64,000 nucleotides of DNA, from the NCBI RefSeq assembly GCF_900116545.1, contig NZ_FPCK01000002.1, positions 558,001-622,000 on the forward strand, written 5' to 3'. Below are positions 36,413 through 45,461 of this stretch, piece by piece. Under the pieces are notes generated by a model that saw nothing but the letters and a program-made list of their open reading frames with translations, was not told where the DNA came from and searched no databases. The first letter of the stretch is position 1, and each line of letters begins with the position of its first letter. Made by a program: the position numbers and the translations under genes. Source of the DNA: Devosia crocina (GTDB lineage: Bacteria > Pseudomonadota > Alphaproteobacteria > Rhizobiales > Devosiaceae).

Positions 36413-37276
36413 TTAATTGCCCGCCAGCTCCGGCTCTGGGAGTTCGGGGAGATCATAAAATTCGCGGACGACGTCCCAACCCTCGGCGGCTGTGTCGACG
36501 AGAGTAAAGAGGTCGGGGTCGTTCGGGGCGATGGTGCCGGCCTCGGCGAGAGCTTCGAGATTGATGACCTTGCCCCAGAACTCCTTGCCAAAGAGGAGAA
36601 CCGGCACGCGGTCCATGCGGCCGGTCTGGATCAGCGTCAGGGTCTCGAAAAATTCGTCGAGCGTGCCGAACCCGCCGGGAAACACGGCGACCGCTTTAGC
36701 GCGCAGAAGAAAGTGGATTTTGCGCGTGGCAAAATAGTGGAAATTGAACGACAGGTCAGGCGTCACATAAAGATTGGGGGCCTGCTCGTGCGGCAGGACG
36801 ATGTTGAGCCCGATCGAGGGCGCACCCATATCCGTTGCGCCGCGATTGCCCGCTTCCATGACGCCGGGGCCACCACCGGTGACCACGACATACTCGGAAA
36901 AATCGGTGGCAGCAGAAGCCTGAGAGGCAAGCTGGGCGAAGCGTCGCGCTTCTTCATAATAGCGCGAAGCCGCTTCGAGATTGGCTTTTTGAACTTCGTT
37001 CTTCGCGGCCCATGCCGGCTTGCCGGGCTCGGGAATGCGTGCGCCGCCAAAGAGCACCACGGTCGAGGTGATGCCATGCTCGCGCAGGCGGTGCTCGGTC
37101 TTGAGATATTCGAGCTGAAAGCGAATGCCGCGCGTGTCCTCCGAAGTGAGGAACTCGTCATCGGCAAAGGCGAGGCGATAAGCGGCGCTTTCGGTCTGCG
37201 GCGTCTGCGGGGCCTTCTTGGACGCGGCGACGTCTTCGCCCGAAGTGCGCAAGGGGGTGGGATGGCGTCTGGCCAA
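36413..37276 (-). CDS. LOG family protein (TIGR00730 group)
   Basis: A 287-residue Rossmann-like protein with the LOG signatures VVTGGGPGVMEAGNRGA and PGGFGTLDEFFETL. Members with these motifs are cytokinin riboside 5'-monophosphate phosphoribohydrolases (nucleoside-monophosphate N-glycosidases) or relatives of uncertain substrate. This longer form, with about 70 extra N-terminal residues, is common in proteobacteria. A TTG at 37276 with GGAGAAG upstream is the likely start. Confidence 0.85.
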   Translation of the reverse strand: MARRHPTPLRTSGEDVAASKKAPQTPQTESAAYRLAFADDEFLTSEDTRGIRFQLEYLKTEHRLREHGITSTVVLFGGARIPEPGKPAWAAKNEVQKANLEAASRYYEEARRFAQLASQASAATDFSEYVVVTGGGPGVMEAGNRGATDMGAPSIGLNIVLPHEQAPNLYVTPDLSFNFHYFATRKIHFLLRAKAVAVFPGGFGTLDEFFETLTLIQTGRMDRVPVLLFGKEFWGKVINLEALAEAGTIAPNDPDLFTLVDTAAEGWDVVREFYDLPELPEPELAGN

Positions 37277-37442
37277 GAGGCTTCTCCGGTTCCGATCCGG
37301 CACTATTGCCGAAGCGCCGCAATGTGGCGCATTTGCACAGGGCATAACCTTTCAAAGCCGCCGTGGGCAAGGGCAGGGGCGCGCCATTCGTGTCCCCTTG
37401 CGGTTGACCATGACGAGATGTCCGGTCGATAAGGAGAGCGAG

Positions 37443-38021
37443 ATGGAAATTCCGCAGGACATAAAGAACGCTCTCTGGCCGCTGGCCCTGCCGTTTCTGG
37501 CGTGCCTTGCGCTGTTCATCATCTCGCAGGTTTTGTTCGGGCAGGCGCGCAACATCGAGGTTCCGCCTGCGCCTGAAACCCTCTTTGCCGAGCGCGTGCG
37601 GCTCGATACGGTCAGCCATACGCGCGAACGCATCCGCATCCCCGGGCCGCTCGACGGCACGACGCGTCCGGTGCGACTTGCCCAGTCAAACGATTGGCCG
37701 GGCATCACCTTCCGCTTCGATGGACTGGCGGCAGGCGTTTCCATCCAGCCGCCGGTCACTTTCGACTTGTATGTGTCACGCAGCCTTGCCGAGGCGGCCG
37801 AGACGCACCGGCAGTTTCCCAATGTTTTCCCGGCGCTCACCGTTTATGGCGTTGCGGACGGGGCCGAAGTCCTGGTCGATCCGGCCGCCCATCATGAGCG
37901 CGCGGCTTCCCGGCAGCATCAGCAGCGGCTTTTTGCCTGGGGCGCGCTGGCGCTATGCCTGCTTCCTGGCTACCTGCTCTTTCATCAGGTGCGCGGCCTC
38001 TGGCGCGAACATATGGCCTGA
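37443..38021 (+). CDS. Membrane protein of unknown function
   Basis: A 192-residue protein with two membrane helices (about 11-32 and 163-182) bracketing a beta-rich soluble domain that is probably periplasmic. I do not recognise the domain. AAGGAGAGCG precedes the ATG at 37443. It is divergent from the LOG gene and directly precedes the SRP RNA gene. The codon usage is like its neighbours. Confidence 0.65.
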   Translation: MEIPQDIKNALWPLALPFLACLALFIISQVLFGQARNIEVPPAPETLFAERVRLDTVSHTRERIRIPGPLDGTTRPVRLAQSNDWPGITFRFDGLAAGVSIQPPVTFDLYVSRSLAEAAETHRQFPNVFPALTVYGVADGAEVLVDPAAHHERAASRQHQQRLFAWGALALCLLPGYLLFHQVRGLWREHMA

Positions 38022-38070
38022 GGCTTTCAGGCCCCCTTGCATCTTGGGCCAGGAATTTGCATATAGCCCC

Positions 38071-38167
38071 TCGGGAGGTTGGCGCGGACGTGTTCCTCGC
38101 CAACCGGGTCAGGTCCGGAAGGAAGCAGCCCCAACGAGATCCTCACGGGTCGTTTGCCAGCCTCCTA
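38071..38167 (+). ncRNA. ffs: Signal recognition particle RNA, small (4.5S) bacterial type
   Basis: The conserved SRP core GGTCAGGTCCGGAAGGAAG is at 38108-38126, including the GGAA tetraloop and both symmetric and asymmetric internal loops. The 5' strand GGGAGGTTGGCG pairs with the 3' strand TTTGCCAGCCTCC to close the long hairpin. About 97 bases is the usual size. It binds Ffh and directs membrane proteins to SecYEG. Its place just upstream of dnaX is widely conserved in alphaproteobacteria. End positions are within a few bases. Confidence 0.95.
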
Positions 38168-38290
38168 CGCAATTCCCTGTTCTTAACTGACGATTTGGGC
38201 CGCAGGCTTTTGCGGGTTGCCGCTCATTGCCTTAAGGTCGCCGCATGATTTCAGGCAAAGTTGGCGCAAAGAGCACGATGGAGGGCAGAG

Positions 38291-40039
38291 ATGGCTGATC
38301 CGCAAAGCACGCCCTATCTGGTGCTGGCGCGCAAATATCGCCCGCGCGATTTCTCGACCCTGGTCGGCCAGGACGCCATGGTGCAGACGCTGGGCAACGC
38401 CTTTGCGCAGAACCGCATCCACCATGCCTTTATCCTCACCGGGGTGCGCGGCGTCGGCAAGACGACGACGGCCCGCATTTTGGCGCGCGCTTTCAACTAT
38501 GAAGACGAAAACGGCCGCCGCCCGACCCTTGATCTCCAAGTCGAAGGGCAGCACTGCCGCGCCATCATCGAAGGCCGGCACGTCGATGTCATCGAAATGG
38601 ACGCGGCCTCCAATACCGGCATCGGCGACATTCGCGAGATCATCGATTCGGTGAAATACGGGCCGGCCTCGGCGCCCTATAAGGTCTATGTCATAGACGA
38701 GGTGCACATGCTCTCGACGGCGGCCTTCAACGGCCTTCTGAAAACGCTCGAAGAGCCGCCGCCCTATGTGAAGTTCATCTTTGCGACGACCGAAATCCGC
38801 AAGGTGCCGATCACCATCCTGTCGCGCTGCCAGCGGTTCGACCTCAGGCGCATTCCGGCCGACGTGATGACGGCCTATCTCGAAAAGATCCTGGGCGAGG
38901 AAGGCATTGGCTTCGAGCCCGATGCGCTCGCCATGATCGTGCGGGCCGGCGAAGGCTCGGCGCGCGATTCGCTGTCGCTGCTCGACCAAGCTATTGCCCA
39001 TGGTGGGGGCTCGGTTTCGGCCGCCACGGTCAAGACCATGCTTGGGCTTGGCGACCGCGCGCGCATCATCGATCTTTTCGAGGATGTCATGTCCGCGCGC
39101 GTCGCCGAAGCCTTGACCGCGCTGCGCGAGCTTTATGACCTCGGCGCCGACCCACAGACGCTCTTGGCGGATCTGGCCGAATTCACCCATCTCGTTACGC
39201 GCATCAAGGTCGTGCCGGCCGCGGCCGACGATGCTTCGCTGACGCCGGACGAGCGGACGCGCGGACGCGACCTTGCCGGGCGCCTGCCGATGCGCGCCCT
39301 GACGCGCGCCTGGCAGATCCTGTTCAAGGGCAACGAGGAAACCGGCCGCGCCGGCAACGCGCTACAGGTGGCCGAGATGACGCTGATCCGGCTGGCCTAT
39401 GCCGCGGATCTCCCGAGCCCGGATGAAGTGATCGCCAAGCTGTCGGGGCAGGTGCTGGCCAATGCGCCGCTGACCCCGCCGGCGCCTCGCGGCTTGCCGC
39501 CGAGCGGCGGGGGTGGTGGTAGCGGTGCAAGCGCGACGGCGTTACGCGTTGAACCCGCTCCGGCAATTGCCGATGCGACACCCGTGTCGCGGCCACAGGC
39601 GGTAGTGCAGCCGGCGCTTGCAACGGTTGCGACCTATAAGGATCTGATTGCCCTTGCGACAGCCAAGCGCGACGTGCTGGTCAAGCTGGCGCTGGAGTCG
39701 CAGATGCGGCCCGTGTCCTTCGAACAGGGCAGGATCGAGGTGGCGCTGGCCGACAATGCCGACCCGGGCATGATCGCAACGCTTTCGGCGCGCCTCCAGA
39801 CCTGGACCGGGCAGCGCTGGCTGGTGATGGTTTCGACCAAGCCGCCCGAAGGCATGACGATCCGGCAGGAACGCGATCAGCGTAAGGAACAGGCAACCGC
39901 AGCGGCCCATGAGGACCCGCTGGTCAAGGCCATTCTTGAAACCTTTCCCGGGGCCAAGCTCGTTAACGTCTCGGTGCGTGACGACGAGGCCGCGGTTCCC
40001 GAAATTGCCCCGGCTCCAATCGAAGAGGACGACGAATGA
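38291..40039 (+). CDS. dnaX: DNA polymerase III subunit gamma/tau
   Basis: A 582-residue clamp-loader ATPase. Walker A is GVRGVGKT (residues 51-58), Walker B VIDEVHML, the SRC arginine-finger motif is in ILSRCQRFDLRR, and a Pro/Gly-rich linker at about 395-420 leads to the tau-specific C-terminus. The four zinc cysteines of E. coli DnaX are reduced to one (Cys89 in VEGQHCRAI). I see no A-rich slippery site for a shortened gamma form. GGAGGG precedes the ATG at 38291. Its stop overlaps ybaB. Confidence 0.97.
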   Translation: MADPQSTPYLVLARKYRPRDFSTLVGQDAMVQTLGNAFAQNRIHHAFILTGVRGVGKTTTARILARAFNYEDENGRRPTLDLQVEGQHCRAIIEGRHVDVIEMDAASNTGIGDIREIIDSVKYGPASAPYKVYVIDEVHMLSTAAFNGLLKTLEEPPPYVKFIFATTEIRKVPITILSRCQRFDLRRIPADVMTAYLEKILGEEGIGFEPDALAMIVRAGEGSARDSLSLLDQAIAHGGGSVSAATVKTMLGLGDRARIIDLFEDVMSARVAEALTALRELYDLGADPQTLLADLAEFTHLVTRIKVVPAAADDASLTPDERTRGRDLAGRLPMRALTRAWQILFKGNEETGRAGNALQVAEMTLIRLAYAADLPSPDEVIAKLSGQVLANAPLTPPAPRGLPPSGGGGGSGASATALRVEPAPAIADATPVSRPQAVVQPALATVATYKDLIALATAKRDVLVKLALESQMRPVSFEQGRIEVALADNADPGMIATLSARLQTWTGQRWLVMVSTKPPEGMTIRQERDQRKEQATAAAHEDPLVKAILETFPGAKLVNVSVRDDEAAVPEIAPAPIEEDDE

Positions 40040-40359
40040 AAGACATCATGGGCATGATGAAGGCCGCCAGCGAAATGAAGGGCAAGATGGAGGCCATGCA
40101 GGCCGAGCTTGCCGAAACGGTGGTCGAGGGGCGCTCCGGCGGCGGTCTCGTGACCGTCGCGCTTTCAGGCAAGGGTGACCTCAAGGGTCTCAAGATCGAC
40201 CCGACGCTCGCCAACCCGGCCGAAATCGAAGTGCTCGAAGACCTGATCGTTGCCGCCTTCAACGACGCCAAGGGCAAGAGCGAAGCCGAAGTCCAGCGCC
40301 GCATGAGCGAAGTGACCGCCGGCCTGCCCATTCCGCCGGGCATGAAATTTCCGTTCTGA
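40036..40359 (+). CDS. YbaB/EbfC nucleoid-associated protein
   Basis: A 107-residue DNA-binding protein with the family pattern GGGLVTVALSGKGDLKGLKIDP and a Met/Lys-rich N-terminal helix (MMKAASEMKGKMEAMQAELAET). It forms dimers that clamp DNA and bends or bridges it. It overlaps dnaX by four bases (ATGA) and precedes recR, the usual dnaX-ybaB-recR order. Confidence 0.95.
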   Translation: MKDIMGMMKAASEMKGKMEAMQAELAETVVEGRSGGGLVTVALSGKGDLKGLKIDPTLANPAEIEVLEDLIVAAFNDAKGKSEAEVQRRMSEVTAGLPIPPGMKFPF

Positions 40360-40410
40360 ATTTCTGCCATCGATCTGCGACGGCCACAGAGTTCGCAACT
40401 ATCCACCGGC

Positions 40411-40480
40411 TGTCACCCCGGCGGAGGCCGGGGCCCATCCTGAGATTTCGAGATGGGCCCCGGCCTTCGCCGGGATGACA
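40411..40480. repeat. 70-bp inverted repeat between ybaB and recR
   Basis: The left arm TGTCACCCCGGCGGAGGCCG then GGGCCCATC is followed after a short loop by the near-perfect inverse GATGGGCCCC then GGCCTTCGCCGGGATGACA. It is a different family from the CCCTCTCCCC repeats and of a wording common in many alphaproteobacterial intergenic regions. It could fold as one long hairpin in the operon transcript. Confidence 0.7.
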
Positions 40481-40575
40481 CCGAGTTTCAGAATGTGTCA
40501 TCTCATCCCTGACACCCAGTGTCGTTCCTCCTCCCTTCCTCCACCGCGCGGGAGGGAATGTGCCAGAGACAAAAA

Positions 40576-41169
40576 ATGCCATCCGGCGGACCTGAAATCG
40601 AGCAGTTGATCCAGCTTCTGGCGCGCTTGCCGGGGCTTGGGCCGCGATCGGCGCGCCGGGCGGTGCTGCACATGATCAAGCGCAAGGAGCAGCTGATGCT
40701 GCCGCTTTCGGCCGCGCTCGATCGGGCAGTGGTGGCGGTCAAGACCTGTCAGATCTGCGGCAATGTCGATACGGTCAGCCCCTGCTCGATCTGTGCCGAT
40801 CCGCGGCGTGGGGAGAGCGGCATGCTGATCGTTGTGGAAGATGTGTCCGACCTTTGGGCGCTCGAACGGGCAGGGCCCGGCCAGGTGCGCTACCATGTTC
40901 TAGGCGGCGTGCTTTCTCCGCTCGACGGGATCGGCCCCGACGATCTCAACCTCGACACGCTGGTTGCGCGGGCGCCGGACTATGCGGAAATTGTGCTGGC
41001 GATGAATGCCACGGTCGATGGACAGACCACGGCGCATTACATTACCGACCGGCTCGGGCCGGACACCAAGGTCACCCGCCTTGCTCATGGGGTACCGATC
41101 GGCGGCGAACTCGATTATCTCGACGAAGGCACGCTGAGCCAGGCGCTCAGGGCGCGGACGCAGATTTGA
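40576..41169 (+). CDS. recR: Recombination protein RecR
   Basis: A 197-residue protein with a helix-hairpin-helix N-terminus ([17 protein letters not shown]), a C4 zinc finger ([16 protein letters not shown]) and a Toprim domain ([17 protein letters not shown]). With RecO and RecF it loads RecA at gaps. The ATG at 40576 gives [20 protein letters not shown], the family N-terminus; upstream frame is repeat-derived. Last gene of the dnaX cluster. Confidence 0.97.
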   Translation: MPSGGPEIEQLIQLLARLPGLGPRSARRAVLHMIKRKEQLMLPLSAALDRAVVAVKTCQICGNVDTVSPCSICADPRRGESGMLIVVEDVSDLWALERAGPGQVRYHVLGGVLSPLDGIGPDDLNLDTLVARAPDYAEIVLAMNATVDGQTTAHYITDRLGPDTKVTRLAHGVPIGGELDYLDEGTLSQALRARTQI

Positions 41170-41190
41170 ATTTTAGTGTTGGGCAGGTGC

Positions 41191-41308
41191 ACCCCCACCC
41201 AGCCTCTCCCTGAAGAAGGGGGAGGAGCCCGCCGGTGGTTCTCCGTCAGCAGAGGCAAACTCGATCAGTCCCCTCCCTCCTTCAGGGAGAGGCCGGGTGG
41301 GGGGTGAG
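41191..41308. repeat. Composite inverted repeat element after recR
   Basis: The left module (41191-41239, ACCCCCACCCAGCCTCTCCC, ending GGAGGAGCCCGCCGGTGG) faces an inverted right module (41268-41308, CCCTCCCTCCTTCAGGGAGA then GGCCGGGTGGGGGGT). About 28 bases of spacer separate them. The architecture parallels the 128-bp elements but with diverged sequence, and the left module matches part of the fmt-truA repeat cluster. Confidence 0.6.
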
Positions 41309-41331
41309 CGCATCCATGCTTACGTCCCATC

Positions 41332-42741
41332 TTAAGTCCCCGGCACCTCGATCACCGCCCGCACGCCCGGATTGTTGTCTTCGATCCTGAAGTGCCCGCC
41401 ATGCAGCCGTGCCACGGCATTGACCAGCGCGAGCCCAAGTCCTGACCCCGGCTCCGACCGGCTTTCTTCGAGCCGCACGAACCGCTCCAGGACCTTCAGC
41501 CGATCCGCCTCGGGAATGCCGGGACCATTGTCGGCCACTGCGATCACTACCCTTGTGTCTTCACACCGGAGCGTGACGGTGATCTTGCCTTGCCGCCCAT
41601 CATCGGGTTTTGCGTATTTCATGGCGTTTTCGAGCAAGTTGACCATAGCCTGGCCGATCAGCTCGCGATTGGCTCTCAGCGCGACGCCGGGGGCAATATC
41701 GGTTGCGACCTCTATGCCTTCATCCTCGGCAACCGGGGAATAAAGCTCTGCCATATCGGCGACGACGGCGCTCACATCGATTGGCGAGAGCGCACCCGAG
41801 GGCGCGCCCGCTTCCACCCGGGCGATCATCAGGAGAGCGTTGAAGGTCTGGATCAGGCGGTCGCTTTCCCCGATGACGGTTTCGAGCGCGCGCTCGCGCG
41901 TCTCCTCGCTGGCGGTGTCGCGCAGCGCGGCTTCGGCCTGGTTGCGCAGCCGTGTCAGCGGGGTTTTGAGGTCATGCGCGACATTGTCGGTAACCTCCTT
42001 GAGCCCTTGCAGCAATTGCTCGATGCGGTCGAGCATGGCGTTTAGATTGCGCGCGAGACCATCGAATTCATCATTGCGGCGGGTGATCGGCACGCGCTCG
42101 GATAGATTGCCTGACATGATCTTGGTCGAGGTATCGCGGATCGTGTCGATGCGCTTCAAGACGCGCCGGGCCGTCACACCGCCGGCGACGACGGAAAAGA
42201 GGATGATGCCAACGACGCCGACAAGGAAACTCTGGAGAATGATGGCCGAATAGCCGCGCCGCTCCACGACATCGCGCCCGACGACGAGCCGCATGCCATT
42301 GTCCAGTTCGACCGAGCGCACCACGGCAACCCCGCTCTTGAGCGGGGTTTCGGGCTGCGTGCCTTCATCGCCAAACGGGTTGGGCCGCTCGTAATCGAAT
42401 GTGTAAATGCCCGGCTCGATCAGCACTTCGGGAGGCACGTCGGTGATATTGCCGAGAAGGAAAAGCCCCGAGGCATCGCCGAGATAATAGAGGCCCGGCC
42501 CCGGCTGGCTCGCGACGCGGGCCACTGCAAAGGCAAGCGCCCTTACCCCCTGATTGATCTCGATGCGCTGGAACAGACGAACTTCGCGATCGATGTCCTC
42601 GCCCTGCTGGCGCTGGATCGTGACGCTCGACTGCCAGCCAATAAAGCCCATGAGCAGGATGGCGAAAACGACGAAAATTGCGATGAAGGTGGCGGTGAGG
42701 CGAACCGTGGAAGTGCGCCAGACCTGGGCAAAGCGGCTCAA
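41332..42741 (-). CDS. Two-component sensor histidine kinase
   Basis: A 469-residue membrane kinase: helix 1 (about 14-36), a periplasmic domain (about 37-165), helix 2 (about 166-187), HAMP (about 187-245) and HisKA with phospho-acceptor His256 in VAHDLKTPLTRLR. HATPase_c has intact N-box (NLLENAMKYA) and G boxes (DNGPGIP, GSGLGLALV). The gene begins three bases after the response regulator stop and follows htrA, so an envelope-protein or stress stimulus is a fair guess. The periplasmic domain matches nothing I can name. Confidence 0.93.
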   Translation of the reverse strand: MSRFAQVWRTSTVRLTATFIAIFVVFAILLMGFIGWQSSVTIQRQQGEDIDREVRLFQRIEINQGVRALAFAVARVASQPGPGLYYLGDASGLFLLGNITDVPPEVLIEPGIYTFDYERPNPFGDEGTQPETPLKSGVAVVRSVELDNGMRLVVGRDVVERRGYSAIILQSFLVGVVGIILFSVVAGGVTARRVLKRIDTIRDTSTKIMSGNLSERVPITRRNDEFDGLARNLNAMLDRIEQLLQGLKEVTDNVAHDLKTPLTRLRNQAEAALRDTASEETRERALETVIGESDRLIQTFNALLMIARVEAGAPSGALSPIDVSAVVADMAELYSPVAEDEGIEVATDIAPGVALRANRELIGQAMVNLLENAMKYAKPDDGRQGKITVTLRCEDTRVVIAVADNGPGIPEADRLKVLERFVRLEESRSEPGSGLGLALVNAVARLHGGHFRIEDNNPGVRAVIEVPGT

Positions 42742-42744
42742 GGT

Positions 42745-43416
42745 CTACTCGCGGATCATGTAGCCGGCGCCACGCACTGTATGAAGCAAGGGCGTCTCGT
42801 GGCCCTTGTCGATCTTGGAGCGCAAGCGCGACATGTGCACGTCGATGACATTGGTCTGGGGGTCGAAATGGTAGTCCCAGACATTTTCAAGCAGCATGGT
42901 GCGGGTCACCACCTTGCCGGCATGCTTCATGAGATATTCGAGCAACCGGAATTCGCGCGGCTGCAACAGAATGGTCTCGCCACCGCGCTCGACCTTGCGG
43001 CTGAGCCGGTCAAGGGAAAGATCGCCGACGCTATACTGAGTGGCAGCTTCCGACGGGCTCGAGCGGCGGGCGAGCACTTCGATGCGGGCGAGCAACTCGG
43101 TGAACGCATAGGGTTTGGTCAGATAATCATCGCCGCCGGCCCGGAGACCCGTCACGCGATCATCGACCTCGCCGAGGGCGGACAGGATCAGCACCGGGGT
43201 CTTGTCGCCTTCGGCGCGCAGGCTTTCGACAATGGAAAGACCATCGCGCCGCGGCAGCATGCGATCAACGATCAGAACCTCGTAGTCCATGCCCGAGGCC
43301 ATGGCATAGCCGGTCTCGCCGTCGCCGGCGTGGTGGGTGACATGGCCTGCCTCGTCCAATGCCTGGATCAGATAGCTTGCCGCTTCCCGGTCATCCTCGA
43401 TCAACAAAATCTTCAC
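42745..43416 (-). CDS. OmpR-family response regulator
   Basis: A 223-residue regulator with an intact receiver (acidic pocket EDD 7-9, phospho-acceptor Asp51 in VLIVDRMLPRRDG, Lys in YLTKPYA) and an OmpR winged helix ending LHTVRGAGYMIRE. The start is GTG at 43416 with AGGGCG upstream; the frame is open further but lacks homology. It is cognate to the kinase directly downstream. It probably regulates the upstream htrA and other envelope genes. Confidence 0.93.
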   Translation of the reverse strand: MKILLIEDDREAASYLIQALDEAGHVTHHAGDGETGYAMASGMDYEVLIVDRMLPRRDGLSIVESLRAEGDKTPVLILSALGEVDDRVTGLRAGGDDYLTKPYAFTELLARIEVLARRSSPSEAATQYSVGDLSLDRLSRKVERGGETILLQPREFRLLEYLMKHAGKVVTRTMLLENVWDYHFDPQTNVIDVHMSRLRSKIDKGHETPLLHTVRGAGYMIRE

Positions 43417-43512
43417 GCCGACGCCCTGCGTTTTCTTGCGACAAGGGCTCCGGAAGAGCGTCCCGGAGCCCAATTTACTCGTATCGTGAGCCGGTTCCCG
43501 GCTCCATCTAAC

Positions 43513-43532
43513 CTTCTCCCCGCCGGGGAGAA
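43513..43532. repeat. Perfect short palindrome between htrA and the regulator gene
   Basis: TTCTCCCC-GCC-GGGGAGAA on either strand, within the 125-base gap. It has the core of the dispersed GC-rich repeats and could act as an attenuating hairpin within the htrA-regulator-kinase transcript. Confidence 0.5.
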
Positions 43533-43541
43533 AGAAGTGTC

Positions 43542-45068
43542 TTAGCCTTCTTCACCGAGCGGCAGGCCGATGAAGCGGGCCTCCCCGTTGCGGGCGACCT
43601 TGACGAGAGCGGTATCGAGGCCCTTGCCCTGGACGCCTGAAATGGCCTCCTGGAAGTCGCTGACCGACGTGATCGGCTTGTTGTCGATTTCGAGCAGCAC
43701 GTCACCCACGGCAAGACCGCGCTGGGCTGCGGTGCTGTCAGCTTCGATGCTCTGGATCAAGAGGCCACCCGAGCCGTCGCCATTGGGCACAAGGGTCATG
43801 CCCAGGCTCGAGGTGCTTTCGGGCACATTGGCCGGCGGCACCGGAGCGTCGGGGGTCTCGGCGGCTTCCTGGTTGAGTTCGGTCAAGGTGACGTTGAGGG
43901 TCGTTTCCGCCCCGTCGCGCCAGATCTTGAGTTCAACCGTGCTTCCGGGAGCCTTGCCTGCGATAGTGCGGCTGAGGTCCAGCGCGTCATCGATCTGCTC
44001 GCCATCGACCGAGGTGATGATATCGCCCGAGCGCACGCCGGCTTCGCCCGCAGGGCCATCGGAGGCCGGTTCGCGCACAATGGCGCCGCGGTCATTGGGC
44101 AGGCCCACGCTGTCGGCGATATCGCGCGACACGTCTTGGATCGAAACGCCGAGATAGCCGCGGGTGACCGTGCCGGTATCGATCAGCTGGCCTACGATCT
44201 GCTTGACCGTGTGTGCCGGGATGGCAAAGGCGATACCGACATTGCCGCCATTGGGCGAATAGATGGCGGTGTTGACGCCAACCACTTCACCATTAGTGTT
44301 AAAGGCGGGGCCACCGGAATTGCCGGTATTGACGGCAGCATCGATCTGCAGGAAGTCGCCATAGTTGGAGCCGCCGATATTGCGGCCGGCGCCAGAGATG
44401 ACGCCCACGGTAACGGTGCCACCGAGGCCGAACGGATTACCCACGGCCACGACCCAGTCGCCGACGCGGCTCGCTTCGTCCTCGAAGGTGACGAAAGGCA
44501 GATCCTCGCCCTCGATCTTGAGCACGGCAAGGTCGGTGCGCTCGTCGGTGCCGACGATCTCGGCGACCTGCTCGGAGCCATCCTCGAAGACGACGGTGAC
44601 CTTGGTCGCGTCCGAGACCACATGGTTATTGGTCACGACATAGCCATCGTCGGAGATGATGAAGCCCGAGCCGGCTGCCATGAACTGGCGTGGACGCGGA
44701 GCTTCGCCCTGACCGCCACGCGGGCCGCCGGGACCACCGAACTGATCAAAGAAATCGCGGAAGGGATGGCCTTCGGGCAGATCGGGGAAATTGAACTGGA
44801 AGTCACGGCCGCGCTGCACGCGCTGGGCCGGCTCCTCGGCTTCGACCAGGATCGAGACCACGGCCGGCTTGACCGCGTCAACGAGGTCGGCAAAACCCTG
44901 CTGCACGCTGGTCTGGGGAACGGCGATCTGGGCGACGTTGCGCACCTGTGCATTGGCAGCCTGACCCGTCAGCACGAATGCCGAGGATACGCCACCTACG
45001 CCAACCAGAAGCGCGAGCGCCGAAGCACCAAGCCAACGACGGGTACGCGAAAGAAGAGTGGGACGCAT
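43542..45068 (-). CDS. DegP/HtrA-type periplasmic serine protease
   Basis: A 508-residue Do-family protease: signal peptide (about 1-41, ending ANA-Q) and a trypsin-like domain with His149 (VTNNHVVSD), Asp179 (DERTDLAVLK) and Ser251 (NTGNSGGPAF), followed by two PDZ domains (about 285-375 and 405-500). It degrades or refolds misfolded periplasmic proteins. A Gly/Pro-rich LA-loop-like segment lies at 110-127. AAGGAGACC is upstream of the ATG. It heads a protease-regulator-kinase operon like those known for envelope stress in rhizobia. Confidence 0.95.
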   Translation of the reverse strand: MRPTLLSRTRRWLGASALALLVGVGGVSSAFVLTGQAANAQVRNVAQIAVPQTSVQQGFADLVDAVKPAVVSILVEAEEPAQRVQRGRDFQFNFPDLPEGHPFRDFFDQFGGPGGPRGGQGEAPRPRQFMAAGSGFIISDDGYVVTNNHVVSDATKVTVVFEDGSEQVAEIVGTDERTDLAVLKIEGEDLPFVTFEDEASRVGDWVVAVGNPFGLGGTVTVGVISGAGRNIGGSNYGDFLQIDAAVNTGNSGGPAFNTNGEVVGVNTAIYSPNGGNVGIAFAIPAHTVKQIVGQLIDTGTVTRGYLGVSIQDVSRDIADSVGLPNDRGAIVREPASDGPAGEAGVRSGDIITSVDGEQIDDALDLSRTIAGKAPGSTVELKIWRDGAETTLNVTLTELNQEAAETPDAPVPPANVPESTSSLGMTLVPNGDGSGGLLIQSIEADSTAAQRGLAVGDVLLEIDNKPITSVSDFQEAISGVQGKGLDTALVKVARNGEARFIGLPLGEEG

Positions 45069-45461
45069 AAGGGTTGGTCTCCTTGGAAAAAGCTCTCAAC
45101 AGCTTGTGGCTATAGATATGGAACGGCCCGCCTTTCTGAGAAGTTGCGCGAACATTAAACCTTGGCAATGTTGGCGGCGTGATTGCGGCGCAAAGCACCG
45201 AAGCCGCCGGAAATGGGGCGGCAGTTGGAGGTTTGCGGCATGGGTGGGGATATCAGAAATGTCTGGGGCTGCTTTAGCTGGCGCGATAGCACCCCTCACC
45301 CTGGCCCTCTCCCCAGAGGGGCGAGGGGACGATGGGCTGGAATGCGGTGCAGAAGCCGACGCAGGTGATCAAGCTCTTGTGTCCCCTCGCCCCTCTGGGG
45401 AGAGGGTCAGGGTGAGGGGCACTTGGGCAAGCTCCTGAACGAAGTGCCCCCCCTGCCATCG
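45069..45461. other. Intergenic region upstream of htrA with a composite repeat
   Basis: Of these 393 bases, 45292-45419 is copy 2 of the 128-bp element (listed separately). The remaining part, 45069-45291, must hold the htrA promoter; a TATCTATAG stretch on the minus strand near 45,107 is a possible -10 region, without a clear -35. Nothing else is recognised. Confidence 0.5.
45292..45419. repeat. 128-bp composite palindromic element, copy 2
   Basis: It starts CCCCTCACCCTGGCCCTCTC and ends GAGAGGGTCAGGGTGAGGGG, with inner palindromes CCCCAGAGGGGCGAGGGGAC and GTCCCCTCGCCCCTCTGGGG. The termini match copy 1 (33046-33173) at almost every base and the total length is identical. The central 40 bases are diverged, although GACGATGGG and a TGCGGTGC-like segment are kept. 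Confidence 0.75.

Noticed and set aside
38291-40039. Programmed frameshift producing a short gamma form of DnaX
   Set aside because: No A-rich slippery heptamer was seen around the linker to the tau-specific region.
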